A DNA stretch of 64,000 bases from Trichosphaerium sp. ATCC 40318 (GCA_038496445.1 JALMLS010000103.1:62001-126000), one strand, 5' to 3'. Positions 10,086 to 22,657 are shown, counted from the stretch's first letter. Made by a program: numbers and translations. The notes: generated by a model from the sequence alone, not told the origin.

Positions 10086-12700
10086 ATGGCAGCACCACAG
10101 CTGCTACCCCCAGAAGCAAATAACCGCGTAGGTCGTACGATGCGTAATGTACGAGTATTTCGTATCGAATTATGCGAAGGTGTCAAATTCTGCACACAAC
10201 ATAAAGTGTATGTATCGTTTCAGCATCGTAAAGAGAAAGCAAGTTCGCAAGGCACGTTTTATGTCTAATATATCTATTTCTCTTTCTTGATGAACCGATG
10301 TAATAAACACGACGGTTATACGCGTATGAGACATAACTAACATGTTTTATAGTGATAAACCTTGATAAACGTCAATTTTATCAGCGCTTAGCGCTACTCA
10401 TCGACGAGGGCAACGTAGATCCTCTAATAGTGAAGGTTAAAACAAAAAAATTCATGCACGCTAAAGAAGTACGTCAATCACAATCGTTTTATGCTTAAAC
10501 GCGCAAAGGTGACATCAGAGCTCTATATAGACTTTGCCAAACTTAAAGTAGGAGAAACAAAGTACGATGACGTTCTTTCAAGACAATAAACATCTCAATG
10601 GCTAGCGTCCTTAATAACAATTTACTACAGGGATGCATGGATCGATTTTACAAAACAAGGTCATCCTGGAATGAAACTTCATTTTAGAGTCAACTTGAAC
10701 ATTGAGTCGATGCCGCCTAGGGCTATTAAGAAGGCATTAAGGTACTGACAGATTTTTCGTATAGTACCTTGCCGATGTTTTGACTGTGTTCCTTACAGGA
10801 GAATTAAGAGTCAAGTCTCTGTGAGTGTACCTTTAAAGACTTATCATACGGGAGAAACAATATCAGGTGTTGTTCATGTTTCAGCGCCTGTACCTCTTAA
10901 AATCAAAGACGGCCTTCGTTTACTTCTTTTTGGATATGTACGTATTGGTACTGTTTCAAAAAGAATAGCTTGGATCACGTTTTTACACGTGCAGGCGATT
11001 AGTTTTCTCATTTTTTTTTTGTGAACAGCGTTATTTTACCTAGGGTTTCTTGTAGCATCTTTTGTCATTATCACTCATGGTATATTCTTAGGAGTACGTC
11101 TTTTGGCAACGAAGTTCAGGCAGGAACACAGTAACGTATACGAGGACTTTGAGGTTTCTTAATAAAGAAATAACGATTAAAGGATTCCCAGATGTACGTA
11201 CTTGTTTTTCCTTGGAAGTTGGCATGTTTAAAAGACTTATTTTGAATCTGAGTTTAGGGTATACCTGTAGGACATCATGCCATACCTTTTAAGATACAGA
11301 TACCACAAGGATTACCATCATCCTTTTTCCATACAGGAGTAGAAAGAGGTGAAATAACATATAAAATAATGTCATACTTCAAACCAGGAAAAAAACCTAT
11401 TGGTGGATGTTGTACGTCATTAGTATACTTTTCTTTTACTTTTATATAATTCCTCAATATCAAAAACTCGGGTAACAATCTATTTTTGCATTCCTGGTAC
11501 TCTGAGAGTACCACAAAACCGCAATGGTTTCGTTTCTTATTTTTTTCTTATTTGTTGTAACATCTTTTGCTTTCTCTATTACTATCTTTCACTAGTTAGT
11601 TTTATAACTTATTTTGAATAGCTCCTCAAATTGACATTGCTGAACAAATGGATGAAGCTGATTATCCTGATGCTCTGAATTTTACGCACAAAAAAAGTGG
11701 TGTCAAATTTTCTGTTTATTACCCAAGACCAGTACTTTATATTGATGATAATAAAGTACTTGAGTTTACGATGGTAAGTGGATATTCCCTTTTTCTAACG
11801 CACAGCAATTTAAACAATTCAAGTTGCGTGACTTATCAATAACACGATATAGACAATCGAAAATGTTACTGCAAAAGTCCTGAAGCTAGACGCACTGAAA
11901 CTCAAAGTCACAAGAGTTTTCTTATCTCACACAGCTGCAACAGCAAAAAAGTACGTTTTTGAGATATAACTAATGTAAATTAACGTTTTACTAAAGGTAC
12001 ACAATGGCTGAAATGAAACTTGAAGAGAAAATCGAACCTGGAGACACTTTGAAGAAAAAGTTTAAAATACCTTTCCAGATTCTTTCAGCGATGTTCTGGC
12101 CTACTGTAGGTCATCCAAACATTGTAAGGAACAATTATCGTGTAAAAGTAAAGACAAGACTTGGAAGGTGTACGTATAAGCAAGCTGTGATAGTGACAGC
12201 AAATGAATTTTTCTGACTTTTTATTAGCAAACGCGAATGTTTCATTTCCATTCCAAGTATGCGGACATCCACGTGCTCGTCAAATCAAGAAAAATGTTCA
12301 TGTTGAGTATAAGCTTGAACCTGAAGAAGAGTCAAACGATAGTTCAGATAGCTCATACAGCGTCGTGTCTCTCAGAACAAGGTACCTTAAAACTCTTGTT
12401 TGTCTTGTTCTTATTTTTTTCTTCAGTCATTCCGACTTCCAGCAACATGAAACAACCCCAACAGGCGCTTCTACGCCTCTCACACAGAATGATATAAGCG
12501 AGAGCGGTGATCTAGATGAAGATGTTGATGCACCTTCAAGTGATGAAGAAGATAAAGATGAGGATGATAGTTTAAGTGGTGATGATGGTGACGATACTGA
12601 AAGTAAAGATAGGTTGATGAAAGGAAGTGACAATATTCTTATGTCTGACATTTTTAAGAAAAATCCTTTTCTTTCAAATTATCCTGTTTACATTCAATAA
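10086..12700 (+). CDS. C2-domain arrestin-like protein (Adc type)
   Basis: Arrestin-fold adaptors sort membrane cargo. Clear exons: to 10468, 10509-10561, 10631-10741, 10799-10937, 11092-11193, 11271-11411, 11622-11773, 11853-11950, 11997 to about 12190, and a final part to 12700. Two junctions (after about 10258 and near 12200) are unresolved. The N-terminal part looks like a C2 domain (RVFRIELCEG, then LYIDFAKLKVGE, then DAWIDF, then a KLHFRV strand). The arrestin fold follows: VPLKTYHTGETISGVVHV, then HHAIPFKIQIPQGLPSSF (the usual PFxFxLPxxLPxSF motif), then GEITYKI and the C lobe. The tail is very acidic (DEEDKDEDD). Dictyostelium AdcB/AdcC also have a C2 domain before the arrestin domain, so the order fits Amoebozoa. 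A broken copy of one exon lies at 35349-35472. Confidence 0.88.
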
Positions 12701-12935
12701 AATACAAACAAACATTGTAAAGAACCTGTTCAACAAATGGCACGATCAAACACTTGGATTGGTCATTCCTTTTTTTTTCTTCACAATAACCAAGAAAAAA
12801 CACGTGTTTCCTGGACCGCAGTATATCAACTGTTTACGCTTTCCCGCGTAAAAAGAACCAGTATATGACAGAGTTAATGTCGAATCAAAGGTACAAACAC
12901 TATGCTTCTGTCCTCACTGCTCTAACATTTCAAAA

Positions 12936-13745
12936 GTGCGCCAACAAGCATTCTGGAACTCCCAAGAGATTTTAGCTCATATTTTAAAACAAACAACAAA
13001 GTCACGATTTACAGCATGTCAAACCTCTCATCGTATTGCTTCGGTCATTCTTGACATTATTGGATATGATAGCGTTACAATAACAACAATGAAACAAGCG
13101 AAATCACTTCTAAAACACGCCAGCACTCTTCAGAGAACAAAAATCAGAGTTGTTGGCAATGAAGCTAATAGTATTGCCAAACTATTTCCTGGCGTTCATA
13201 CAATAGACCTTCTTATTGTAGTATTACGGATGAGAGTATCAAAGCACTTTCAGGAGTTCATACTATTGCCCTGTGTGGTTGCTTTAGAATTACAGATGAT
13301 GGAATCAAAGCACTCTCAGGAGTTAACACCATTTATCTGCATGGTGATTTTGGCATTACAGATGAGAGTATTAAATCACTTTCAGGAGTTCACAAAATAG
13401 GTATTACAGCTGAGGGTGTCAAAGCACTTTAAGTAGTTCATTTACATAGTTACTCGGCAATTACAGATGAGTGTCAAATCACTTTCAGGAGTTCATGCCA
13501 TTAATCTGTGTGGTTGCTTTAGAATTACAGAGTTCATACTATTGCTCGTTATGGTAGCGATAATATTACAGATGAGGGTATAAAATCGCTTTCAGGTGTT
13601 CATAGAATAGATCTTTGGAACTGTAATATTACAGATGAGGGATTCAAGCACTTTCAGGTGTCCATACAATTAGGCTTGCTAACTGCAATGGTATTACAAA
13701 TGATGGTATTGATAAATGGCTGAGTGCTCATAAAATATTCAAGTA
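12936..13745 (+). pseudogene. decayed F-box/LRR gene of the GVHTI family
   Basis: The first part is open (QEILAHILKQTTKSRF is F-box-like). From about 13190 the LRR units (ITDESIKALSGVHTI, ITDDGIKALSGV, ITDEGIKSLSGVH) run on only by switching frame repeatedly, with stops at 13430 and later. At least four frame changes are needed across about eight repeats. Its intact relative is at 33695-35113. Introns could remove one or two shifts but not all, since the shifts fall inside repeat units. Confidence 0.85.
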
Positions 13746-14122
13746 ATTATTTGTGGCCATTTAAGGGATCATCACACACGCTTGTGAGCAACTATAATGT
13801 TCAATTATCAACGTAAAGAGTTACATGAGAGAAATCAAACAAATCTTGTTAAGGTAGAAAAAAAAACCACGTGACAGATTATAAAAACCCATTATTTTTG
13901 CCATGTACACAAGCAAGAATAAATAATGTTGGCCCTTGAGGCAACGTGTTTTGTGCTTGTAATGACTGTATTTGATTGTTTGATAGTCAATTAATTTCAC
14001 ACCAGTGTACTTGCCTAATAAACTCGGGTTTTGTCCAAACTCTCATTCAACACTGAGATACTGCCAAACAGAACACAATCTAACTAATTGGAATCTATAT
14101 CTTCTATTTACAATTTATGAAC
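13746..14122. other. convergent intergenic region, no feature seen
   Basis: It lies between the LRR pseudogene (plus) and the 14-3-3 gene (minus). It probably holds two 3' ends. Confidence 0.4.
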
Positions 14123-14926
14123 CTAGTTTGAAGCCTGTGTCCATACAATAAGGTTGTTTCGTATCCGTTGAAGAACTAAGGTCGCTTCTTTGCATGTTTC
14201 ATTGCATACTGTATCTAGGCCGCTTATACCATCATCAAAAGCTGTCTGTGCCATTTCAATAGCTTCATTCTTATTTCCAAGATCATATTGTTTCCTGCTT
14301 TGTATCAAATGAAAAGAAAGAACCACAGGAAAAGCAGGTGGCAAATCTGAAATATAATCGTATGTGTCTTGTAATACTTGGATGGCTTGTTGTTTGTATT
14401 CTTCTCTATCATCACCATGTGAAACCTCAATGATGTATCGATAGTACTTGCTTTTAAAGGATGTGTAGATAACTTTAGTTTCACTGCCTACATATTCAAT
14501 TGAAAGAATAGTGTCATATGCTTTTATGGCGCGTTTACTTGCTTCTATGATCTTATCTTCCAGCTTCTTTCTGTATTCTTTTACTAAATACACTGTTGAT
14601 TCATCTGCCTTCCTAATATCCACATTACATCATGCGTAGGTACAAAAATATTACTGCTCTAAACCATATATTATGCGCCAAGATGCCCTCAACGCTCCTA
14701 CAACATTGGAAAAGGCAACGGAAACAAGATTTCTCTCATTTTCGGATAAATACTTGCCATCTTCTTTTGCTATGGCTACAAGTGCTTCTACAGCGTCTAC
14801 CATATCCTCATACTGCTCTGACTGAAATTAAAATGAGTAAATAATCGTAATCTGTTTAAAAAGCCGTTTAACCTCTTCAGCAATACTCGCTTGGTACGCT
14901 GCTGCTTCCCGTGTATTCATCGACAT
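14123..14926 (-). CDS. divergent 14-3-3 protein, copy 1
   Basis: 14-3-3 dimers bind phosphoserine peptides. Exons 14873-14926, 14655-14821 and 14123-14612 join in frame to 236 residues, close to the family's 240-250. The N-terminal half shows YEDMVDAVEALVA, SENERNLVSVAFSNVVGA and ASWRIIYGLEQK. The later motif KSKYYRYIIEVS keeps the RY pair that contacts phosphate. At the positions of Lys49 and Arg56 of mammalian zeta this protein has Ser and Leu (AFSNVVGALR), so the basic pocket is incomplete. The C-terminal helices hold LSFHLIQSRKQYDLGNKNEA, weaker than the usual NFSVFYYEI motif. An inverted paralogue at 32256-33056 has the same exon structure and the same two substitutions. Confidence 0.92.
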
Positions 14927-15189
14927 GTTACAAGCAATATTTACACTGTTGCCGTTCATGAACAGAATTAAGTTGTGGTCGTTAAGTTATTTGCCATTAG
15001 ACTTAGAATGTGGGTAATGTCAAGTAAATAAGTGGTGGTGACAATGCCGGATGGGTAAATTACAATGCTTCAACAATTTATCATTCGTTTAAAGACATCA
15101 CTTTAACAATATCAGACTGGAAACTAAAAACCTTGGAGAGAATGAGTTTGTACAGTTATTGGTCAAAATTTTATGTCAATGTTTTTTAT

Positions 15190-16002
15190 TTACAAGTGGC
15201 GTTTCAATGCACGTGCATTGAAGATCCAGCCAAATCTTGTATGTGTTGCTCGTACCAAATGGAAATCGTTTAATAAAGCTCTCTTTTTATCCCACCTACC
15301 AGACATTGCAGAGTTTACAAAGCACGTGTAATCTCCAAGAAAAATACCACCATCATTATGCTTAATACCTTTTGGATCAATCTGACCAACATCACCACGT
15401 GTATTCTGCTCATGTATATGCCCGAAACAATGAAGCCCTGGCTTCAGTTCATCAATAACTTTCCGTAGTACCATCGAACCACCGTGGTTGTCTTTTTTGC
15501 CATTAGCTACATCAAGAATACCATATGGAGGTCCATGAGTTATCAGGACATCTACACCTTCTGGAATGTTAAAGCAATCGTAGTATGTTCCTCTGTTATC
15601 TTCAGACTCTCCCTTTTTGTATCTATAGTCCCAATAATGATTGTAGTGCCATGGACTACCGTATATCTTTAATCCATGTATCAGTATGCCTTTGTTAAGT
15701 AGAACAAAAGCGTTTGAAATTATATTAGCAATGCTGATGTAATCCAGGCCAGAGTACAAGTCGTGGTTGCCTATAACAAACAATATAGTGATATATGGTA
15801 GTTCCGAGCGAATTCTACCGAATACAAGGTTTAACGCTTCTAATTCTTGCGCTGTACCATTGTTAGTGCCGTCCCCTGAGTGTATAAGTATGTCTTTATC
15901 CGATTGTGATGTTTTTATAGCGCTTATAAGCTCGGAAGTAATAGTGCCTGCCTTTGAGTGTGTATCACTAATGTGCCATATATTTACTGTCGTATTATTC
16001 AT
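15190..16002 (-). CDS. calcineurin-like metallophosphoesterase (MPPED type)
   Basis: A single-exon gene of 270 residues, unusual among its intron-rich neighbours. All metal-binding motifs of the calcineurin-like phosphoesterase fold are present in order: HISDTH (residues 10-15), HSGDGTN (about 41-47), GNHD (about 78-81), THGPP (about 155) and GHIHEQ (about 193). The spacing and the HGPP/GHIHE forms match the MPPED1/2-like branch, in which two metals are bound and a cyclic-nucleotide or phosphodiester bond is cut. The substrate cannot be read from the sequence. No signal peptide, so probably cytosolic. The lack of introns might mean retroposition or transfer. Confidence 0.92.
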   Translation of the reverse strand: MNNTTVNIWHISDTHSKAGTITSELISAIKTSQSDKDILIHSGDGTNNGTAQELEALNLVFGRIRSELPYITILFVIGNHDLYSGLDYISIANIISNAFVLLNKGILIHGLKIYGSPWHYNHYWDYRYKKGESEDNRGTYYDCFNIPEGVDVLITHGPPYGILDVANGKKDNHGGSMVLRKVIDELKPGLHCFGHIHEQNTRGDVGQIDPKGIKHNDGGIFLGDYTCFVNSAMSGRWDKKRALLNDFHLVRATHTRFGWIFNARALKRHL

Positions 16003-16751
16003 TTGTGGCTTTGTGAAGTAATCAGGAGCTGAATGTTTTCAAAGAAAGTCAGCTGCGAGTTCCTTAATAAAGGAGTAAACTAGTACCGTCCACAGTTGGT
16101 GACACGTGATTGTTTAGAAGGCAGCCAAAATAAGAAAGTATAGCATAGTTCAATAGCATCACCCAAATGGCATTAGAAATAAAAAAGAGGTGGTTGCGTA
16201 GCGTGCCCCGAGTATATTGGGCTCAATTGGTGCTGTAGCACCAGACGGAGCGCCTATGTTACGAAGAAGCAGCTTGCCTCTTCGTTGCTGAAGCAACGAA
16301 GTATGTGTTTTCTCCCAACAAGTGAATGCAATTGTATGCTTTGGCAGTTACGAAGTATATTCCAATTGCATTGACATCCTGAGTATTCATTGGAATTGTC
16401 TCGAAGTATAAGCTCAGGTATGTCATGTTGGGAAATGTTGGGGCACATCTACTATGCATCTCTATTGATTTATAACAGAACTGCAGTATTTAAGTGACAA
16501 CATAAACAATGTAGATTAAATGTGGTTGAAAGTTGGGGAAATTTCTAAAAGATGGAATAAAATAAGATTTAGGTTGGTTGTATCAAGCCTAATATATTGT
16601 ATTCATTTATTTCATTCTATGGTAGTCGACCCTTTATTTACTTCCATGTAAAGAGCTGGAACTTCAGCCAGAGGGTCGCTAACCATAAAAAATATGAGTC
16701 TTAAATCACAGTTGTAAACGACTCAATTGATTGTTTTTTTCGCAATGGTCT
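16003..16751. other. intergenic region with a 22-base palindrome
   Basis: Between two minus-strand genes. It includes an inverted repeat at 16280-16301 (ten-base arms, two-base centre). Overlapping short frames at 16254-16459 have no motif and are not called. Confidence 0.45.
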
Positions 16752-17411
16752 TTATTTACGCGCATATACGTTGTATAAATGTACTATCAGTCCAATAAGG
16801 TCTCTGTTTGGATTTTGAAGACCTGATACATTCTTTCCGTTATCATAACGGCCAACATAGTACACTGCCCCATTAGGATACCACATAATAAGATCTCCAT
16901 CCAATACTCCATTTTTGAGGCTTCCTGCAGCTTCTTTTTGGCCACTACGGTACCATGCACAAAAATCACCATTAGGTTTTCCTCCCAAGCCATTAAAGAG
17001 CAAATGCTTTGTGCCATCTTCTTTAAAAGTTTGAAAAGTGCCATCTTTGACGCTGCCAGTTTTTGTGGTGCAAATTAGAAAGCACTGGCCCTTCTTAGAC
17101 GCCTCTCTTACATTTCTTGGACGAGTTCCTTTCTGTTTACCCGGAAAGTACTCCTTGTAGTACTCCAATTGCCCGTTGTTAAATTGCGCTATCGCGAAGA
17201 AGTTCTGGTATTTATAATAGAAGCTATGCATGTGACTTTGTACAGACAGAAATACCCCGTGTTTGTCCATATTTTCATCAAAACGAGTTGTTGTAGCAGT
17301 TTTAACAGATAATAAAGGCCATTTTATGTATACCTCGTCATCAAGCTCTTGTATTGCGAGCTGAAGCTCTATGGGTAGAGCTAGAATGTTTTTACATGTA
17401 GCCAAACTCAT
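16752..17411 (-). CDS. F-box-like protein with MORN-type repeats, second paralogue
   Basis: One open frame of 219 residues starting at an ATG. The N-terminal motif LALPIELQLAIQELDDEVY with KWPLL and ATTTRFDE is homologous to the protein at 8746-9431. The middle is divergent; the C-terminal third holds clear MORN-type units (PNGDFCAWYRSGQKE, LDGDLIMWYPNGAVYY). The tail after the last repeat (GLIVHLYNVYARK) is unlike the paralogue. No intron is needed, unlike the copy at 8.7 kb with its ATG-only exon. Molecular role unknown; the F-box-like start suggests an SCF adaptor. Confidence 0.78.
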   Translation of the reverse strand: MSLATCKNILALPIELQLAIQELDDEVYIKWPLLSVKTATTTRFDENMDKHGVFLSVQSHMHSFYYKYQNFFAIAQFNNGQLEYYKEYFPGKQKGTRPRNVREASKKGQCFLICTTKTGSVKDGTFQTFKEDGTKHLLFNGLGGKPNGDFCAWYRSGQKEAAGSLKNGVLDGDLIMWYPNGAVYYVGRYDNGKNVSGLQNPNRDLIGLIVHLYNVYARK

Positions 17412-17810
17412 GTCTAGTCGCTTGGTCTTCTCTGTGATGTTTAGACGTACGGGAGATGAAACTCGTGGAAATGTGTTTTTTTATGGCGCTTAGAATAGAA
17501 CAATTGAAGCAAAGCCTAACAAAGGTGTTACTATAATTACGTTAGACCTGTTGACTTGTACTTCACTTTTTAGTATTTGTCAGAGCTACAGGATATCCTA
17601 CGTAAGTTCTAATGAAAGTGAGAACAAGATTGACCTCAGTACTTTTTTCTCTGTAAATGCTCAGCAGTTCGTGTCAATGCTGTTTGTACAAGCGATTAAC
17701 ACTCTCGCGCTTGCAAAAGAGATCATATAGGATAAAAAGAAAGCGTACGCTGTAATTTTAATCAGAAAACCACCGTTAGCTTCATTCTTACGCGTAAAAA
17801 ACCATCTGGC
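17412..17810. other. intergenic region, probably containing the 5' exon of the next gene
   Basis: The frame of the next gene is open from about 17736 but contains no ATG, so a start exon is expected here. An ATG near 17677 opens a short hydrophobic stretch (MLFVQAINTLALAKEI) that could be a leader, but I cannot place a donor site for it. Confidence 0.35.
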
Positions 17811-19988
17811 GTGTTAGTAAACGATTTGGGGGAAAAAACAAAACGTAATTCTTATTCAGGCAAAGAAGTACGAAAGAGGTTACCTGGCGATCACTGGGAC
17901 GCTAATAACATAAAACTGTTTTTTAATGGCGTCGCTTATCGATTACGCATTGCGTCAATGGATGAGTGGTACAGCGTTTCATATACCCAGTTGATGGCTT
18001 GCGGTGCCGCTTCAATACTATTCAGGTGTGACATACATTAGCCTTAGTTCGCTTTAAACACTAAAACAGCGTTACCCATGAATAAGCGCACACTGTGGCT
18101 GTATTTTGTAGTTTGACACTTTACAGATTTAAGAATTCAGTAGCAGAGACCCTAAAACACGCTTATCCTACATGGAAATGGCGATTAAATGAGTTCGAGT
18201 ACGTTTACTTCACACCATTACAGCTAATAATTTTTTTTTTTATAGATCATCACCTCGACACTTGTGGCAGAACAGAGACGACAGAAGAGCTTTTCTTAAT
18301 AGAGTTGCAAAAAAACTTAATATTAAACACCTTGATGAGTGGTATGAAGTAACATTCTCGGATGTTACTGCACATGCAGCGGCTCTTTTACACATGTAAG
18401 GAAAATTTTTTTTGAACTAAACAAATTCGTCGTTTTGAATTTCATCTTCAAAGCCATCTCTTAGTATCTTGGCACGTGACATTTGGTTAGGTATGACAAA
18501 TCATTATTCGAATGTTTGAAGGATAACTTTTCTGAACACAAATGGAATGCGTTTAACTTCAAGTACGTACAATCGGTTTCTAGAGACTGTTAGAAAAAGT
18601 AGATTCTAACTTCTTTTTTTAGACGTCGACCAAAAACTTGGTACTCCTCTAAGGTAAACCAACGTCGTACTTTAGATTATGTTGGTAGAATGCTTAATAT
18701 AAAGGATTTATCTGATTGGACAAAAATAAGTTGGCGTGATGCACATACACATGGAGCAAATCCAGTTCTTCGAAGGTTAGAACTTCAAGCATATTTGTTC
18801 CTTTTTTGTTTTTTATGGACTGTCATGCCCTTATATTATAATAGATACAACTATTCCTTGTTTGATACATTAGAATCAATATATGGGCGCAATATAGGAA
18901 ATAGAGATTCATTACCAAGAGGTCATTGGCGCAACCAAAAGGTAGTCCGAGAATTTCTTGAGAATGCTGGAAAAGCGCTTAATATTGATAGTATGCACCA
19001 ATGGTACTTTTAAAGCTCTCACCTTCGTTCATGTATTTCCTATATTCTACGTCTAATTTTACCAAGGTATCGTGTATCTCACGCACAGTTGGTATCTGTT
19101 GGTGGTATTTCTATTTTAAAGTATTTTCCACATGTACTTAAAGTTTTGGACCCAAGTTTTAATTGGGATTGGAGACACTTTGCTCACTTAGGAAAGCGAT
19201 CTCGGCAAGGGTAATAATTATACCTAGAACATCATTATTACTTTATGTCTGCCTTAGTTTTTTAAGCAGTGTTATGAGTGTATCTTTCTAATTTTGTGTT
19301 TAGTCGGCTAGTACATATTGTTCGTTCTATTTTTCCAAACCTTGAAGTCAAAGAAGAACATAGCATTGGCGTTAGGGATTCTTCTGGTACTCCAATGACT
19401 GTTGATATTTTTATACCAGAGTATAACTTAGCTATTGAGTATCAAGGTATGTATACTGTCACTTGTTGTTAAATTATGTAAAAAGTTTTTACTGAAATGT
19501 TGTTTAGGAGAACATCATTACAAAGATGTATTCAAACATACGTCTACTAACTTATGTACTTTCAGAGATATTGAAAAAGCTCATTATTGTCGCTCTTATG
19601 GTATGAGACAGCTTGAAAAAAACCCATAAAAAATAGTAGCAAGCTTCACTTGAAGACTTTCTTACATGTTTTGTGTTTGTTGTTTACATAATTTTTGTCA
19701 TGTTGATTTGTATGATTTAATGGTATTATTTCTTTAGGTATAACACTTGTTCATATACCTTACTGGTGGGATGGGTCAAAGGATAGTATAATAGCAACAA
19801 TAGCTCACTACAAGACATCTATTGGTCTTAAACCAAAACAAAGTTTCAGTCCTCTCTTAACTAATTCGGACGAAAACAACAAAGGTAGTTCTACAATAAT
19901 TTTGACGCTTCTTTTTGCAAACTATTTTTTAGATAGTCACTACCCAACTGGCGTGACATTAATGTCTCCAGCGTCACCTATAATGTGA
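17811..19988 (+). CDS. multi-repeat protein with C-terminal PD-(D/E)XK nuclease fold (5' end unresolved)
   Basis: About ten exons, GT-AG joined. Four modules of about 65-75 residues each carry a W, then a helix ending in LNI or similar, then a (D/Q)WY or DWT core, then a glycine- or alanine-rich loop and a hydrophobic helix (examples: ASMDEWYSVSYTQL, IKHLDEWYEVTFSDV, LSDWTKISWRDAHTHG, IDSMHQWYRVSHAQL). The last about 130 residues look like a PD-(D/E)XK nuclease: VKEEHSIG, then VDIFIPEYNLAIEYQGEHHY with Asp and Glu-Tyr-Gln as the likely metal site, then RDIEKAHYCRSYGITLVHI. The last exon (about 19933-19988) ends SPASPIM. Similar WY-repeat proteins are frequent in protists and algae; their function is not established to my knowledge. 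Nucleic-acid binding and cutting is an inference from the fold. Confidence 0.8.
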
Positions 19989-20853
19989 AAAAGACACCTC
20001 AGAAGTAAGGCTCAGTACAAGTAAAATGGTGTTGAACTGAAATGAGTTAACAGAAGTCTACTGGACAAAAATCCCTTTCATCAAGAGCGCTATTCCTCGG
20101 CCCTCATACAGCGCTATTTAAGTTGAACTGTGATGCAGCCTTTTCATGTGTGGTGGGTAACTGTAATTACACAAAGCACCATACACAACTAAGCCAAAGA
20201 CAAAACAACACATGATAACTGTCATTCGAAAGCTCTTTAGGAAGCAAAAAAAATCGAGCATCACTGAAACCAACACATCAATGCCCACAATACGTAAAGT
20301 TTCAAGCAATCATGGCTTGTTTTCAGTAGTAGTATAAGTAAGGATCTTGGCAAACCCACTGAAGAAGAAAAAGTCAAGCAAACTGAAGCTGAAAAAATAA
20401 CAGAAGTGGCATGTAGTATTCATTGAGTATCACAAGTACTTATAAAACACTTGTAAAATAACAATCACAACAACAGTACTTGTACCATAACAGTCCACAT
20501 GACCCTGAGTTTTAAATAGTCGAAAAGCCAACATAAATCGCAATAGAATGGTGCCTAGCTTCGGACGTAAAACAAGCCTTTGGGTGTTAGCAGAGAAATA
20601 ATAGCAAAGTATCACAATATAGAATATGTACTGGTCACTCAGCAAGTTAGGCCTTCCAATGCAATATTAAGCAAAGAACAAACGCACAGCCATAGGAAGC
20701 ATTTCTACACCAACCTTACAATTACAACTGTCAACTGTGAGTTGGTTTTCTTCTCTAATACTCAGATGGAAAGGATGGGTTCAAATCCATGTAACATTCT
20801 TTGAAAAATTAGTGAAATTTTTTTTAGTCTCCTGAGGAGAAAAAGAAATCTGT
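19989..20853. other. convergent intergenic region, no certain gene
   Basis: A charged coding-like stretch around 20335-20426 (plus) includes the string KDLGKPTEEEKVKQTEAEK but has no start or continuation. It may be a relic. Confidence 0.35.
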
Positions 20854-22657
20854 TTATTTCAAAGTAACTGCAGGTTTAGGAAATCTAACGAGGACCCCGT
20901 GAATCCAGTCATACCATTCATCAGGTAATAGAGTGAGATATCTTTGAATAGCAGCATCATATCCAACAATGTAACTAAAACGAAAAAAGTCAGAAAAAAT
21001 TATATATTCGAGGCATTTGTTACCGAGGCTGTGGTTTCTCGCTTGTGAGGGCAAGCATCTAAATGTAATGATAAGAAAAATGAATTATTAAACGTTTTTA
21101 ATGAACTAGTCATCTTACCATTGCATCAACAACTACTTTTGCATCACCAAGTGGGTAACTCTCTAATACTTCAATAATTTTGTTCACATAGTCTTTACCA
21201 TATTCTTCGTGGAATTCAGGTTTTGAATTAAAGTCTAAAACAAACATGATTATAAACATATCAGTATTCAATACACTGTACATACCGGATCTGAGTCTAT
21301 CATAGAGGTTCCATAAAGGCGTGCTAAACCCACCTGGATCTAATTGGACAATAAGAAAATAGTACGAAAAAAAAAACCAAATTGAGCTCAAGTACTTACT
21401 TATTACAATGGCTTTAATTCCAAACGGTTTCAAGTCCATTCTAAGTACTCTAGTGAATCCATCTAAAGCAAACTAACAGGAGTATAAGATGACCATAAAT
21501 AAACAAGCGAAAAAAGTGAGAAAGAAGAAAAAATAGTAGTTAATGATTTTCTGTTACCACGTGAGGGTTTTTTAGAAGCGTTCAGTTTCAATTGCGTTAA
21601 TACCACTTAAAAAAATAGACTGAAAGAGGGTACACAAAAATGCAGGCTTGAAAAAAACGAAAGTAAACGTTAAATCAAAAAACAATGTTGTGAATTTCGT
21701 GCACTCAGAAAATCCTATGAGAACCCTTGTTCTGCTGTGAACTTCACGGACGCGATACGTTCATTCAGGATTTTCAACAGTACTGTACCTTTGAAGTGCA
21801 ATAAACAGAAGTAAGAGGATTCGAACTTAAACCAAGAATACTGCACATATTCACAATTCTACCTTTTGTCTTCTTTAACATCGCTATTGTAAAAACAACG
21901 TTAATGGGTACTCAAAATTGTGTCTGTAATGTTCCGTACGAATAAACGCTTTACTGACACGAATGGCGCCCATCGTGTTGACTAAAACGGATTTAGTTAT
22001 GCCGAGAAAAACCAAAAAAAAAATCACGTGTTTTGAAAACAAAGCAAAGAGGGCGTACTTGCGAGGCATTTTTCATATTCGCTTATTTCTGTAAACTCAA
22101 CATGTAATCCAGTAACTATACCAGCATTATTTACAACACCGATAAGGTTCCATGATTTTTCTGTGCACGTGATTTTGACTTTTTCCAAAGCTGCATCAAT
22201 ATCTTCCTAATCAGATAACAAATTAACAGCAATCGACGAGACTCGCCAAAAAATTACTAATAGGTGAAGGAGGTTTCTATTGAAAAGAGAACGAGTCTTT
22301 TTTTTAAGACGAAGTAAAATCGAGGTACAAACCTGTTTTGTTACATCACATTGAATTGTAACCAGTTTTTCTGATGTTTCTTTGTCTAATACATCAGCAG
22401 TATCTTTATTTAGGCATGCGGCAAATACACAGTATCCTGAAGAGTCTAGACGCTTCGCTAGCAAGTTTCCAAAGCCAGTACTACAGGAAAAAGTAAACAA
22501 CCTTTCAAGTGCTTTTTTTTTTTTGGATATAATCGTACTCGCATCCTGTAATGAAAATAGCGTCTCCTGGCACTATCGATCTTATTTTTGGAGGTTTTCG
22601 CGTAACCACGTAAATCAAGACAGTAACGGCTATTGTTATAAGGATACCTAATATCAT
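20854..22657 (-). CDS. membrane-anchored short-chain dehydrogenase/reductase (retinol dehydrogenase-like)
   Basis: Minus-strand gene of about nine exons. An N-terminal hydrophobic segment (MILGILITIAVTVLIYVV) would anchor it, with a basic TRKPPK stretch after. The nucleotide-binding motif is split by an intron: FITG joined to a segment reading STGFGNLLAKRL (TGxxxGxG type). NNAGIVTG is the structural motif. The catalytic Ser and YxxxK lie in RIVNMCSILGLSS and VYCTSK (exon near 21785-21880). A substrate-side segment FALDGFTRVLRMDL and a DPGGFSTPL motif follow. The C-terminal YIVGYDAAIQRYLTLLP resembles the end of RDH/11-beta-HSD2-type enzymes. It probably oxidises or reduces a lipid or retinoid alcohol at a membrane with NAD(P). 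Start chosen at the ATG before the hydrophobic segment; exact exon ends not all fixed. Confidence 0.85.
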
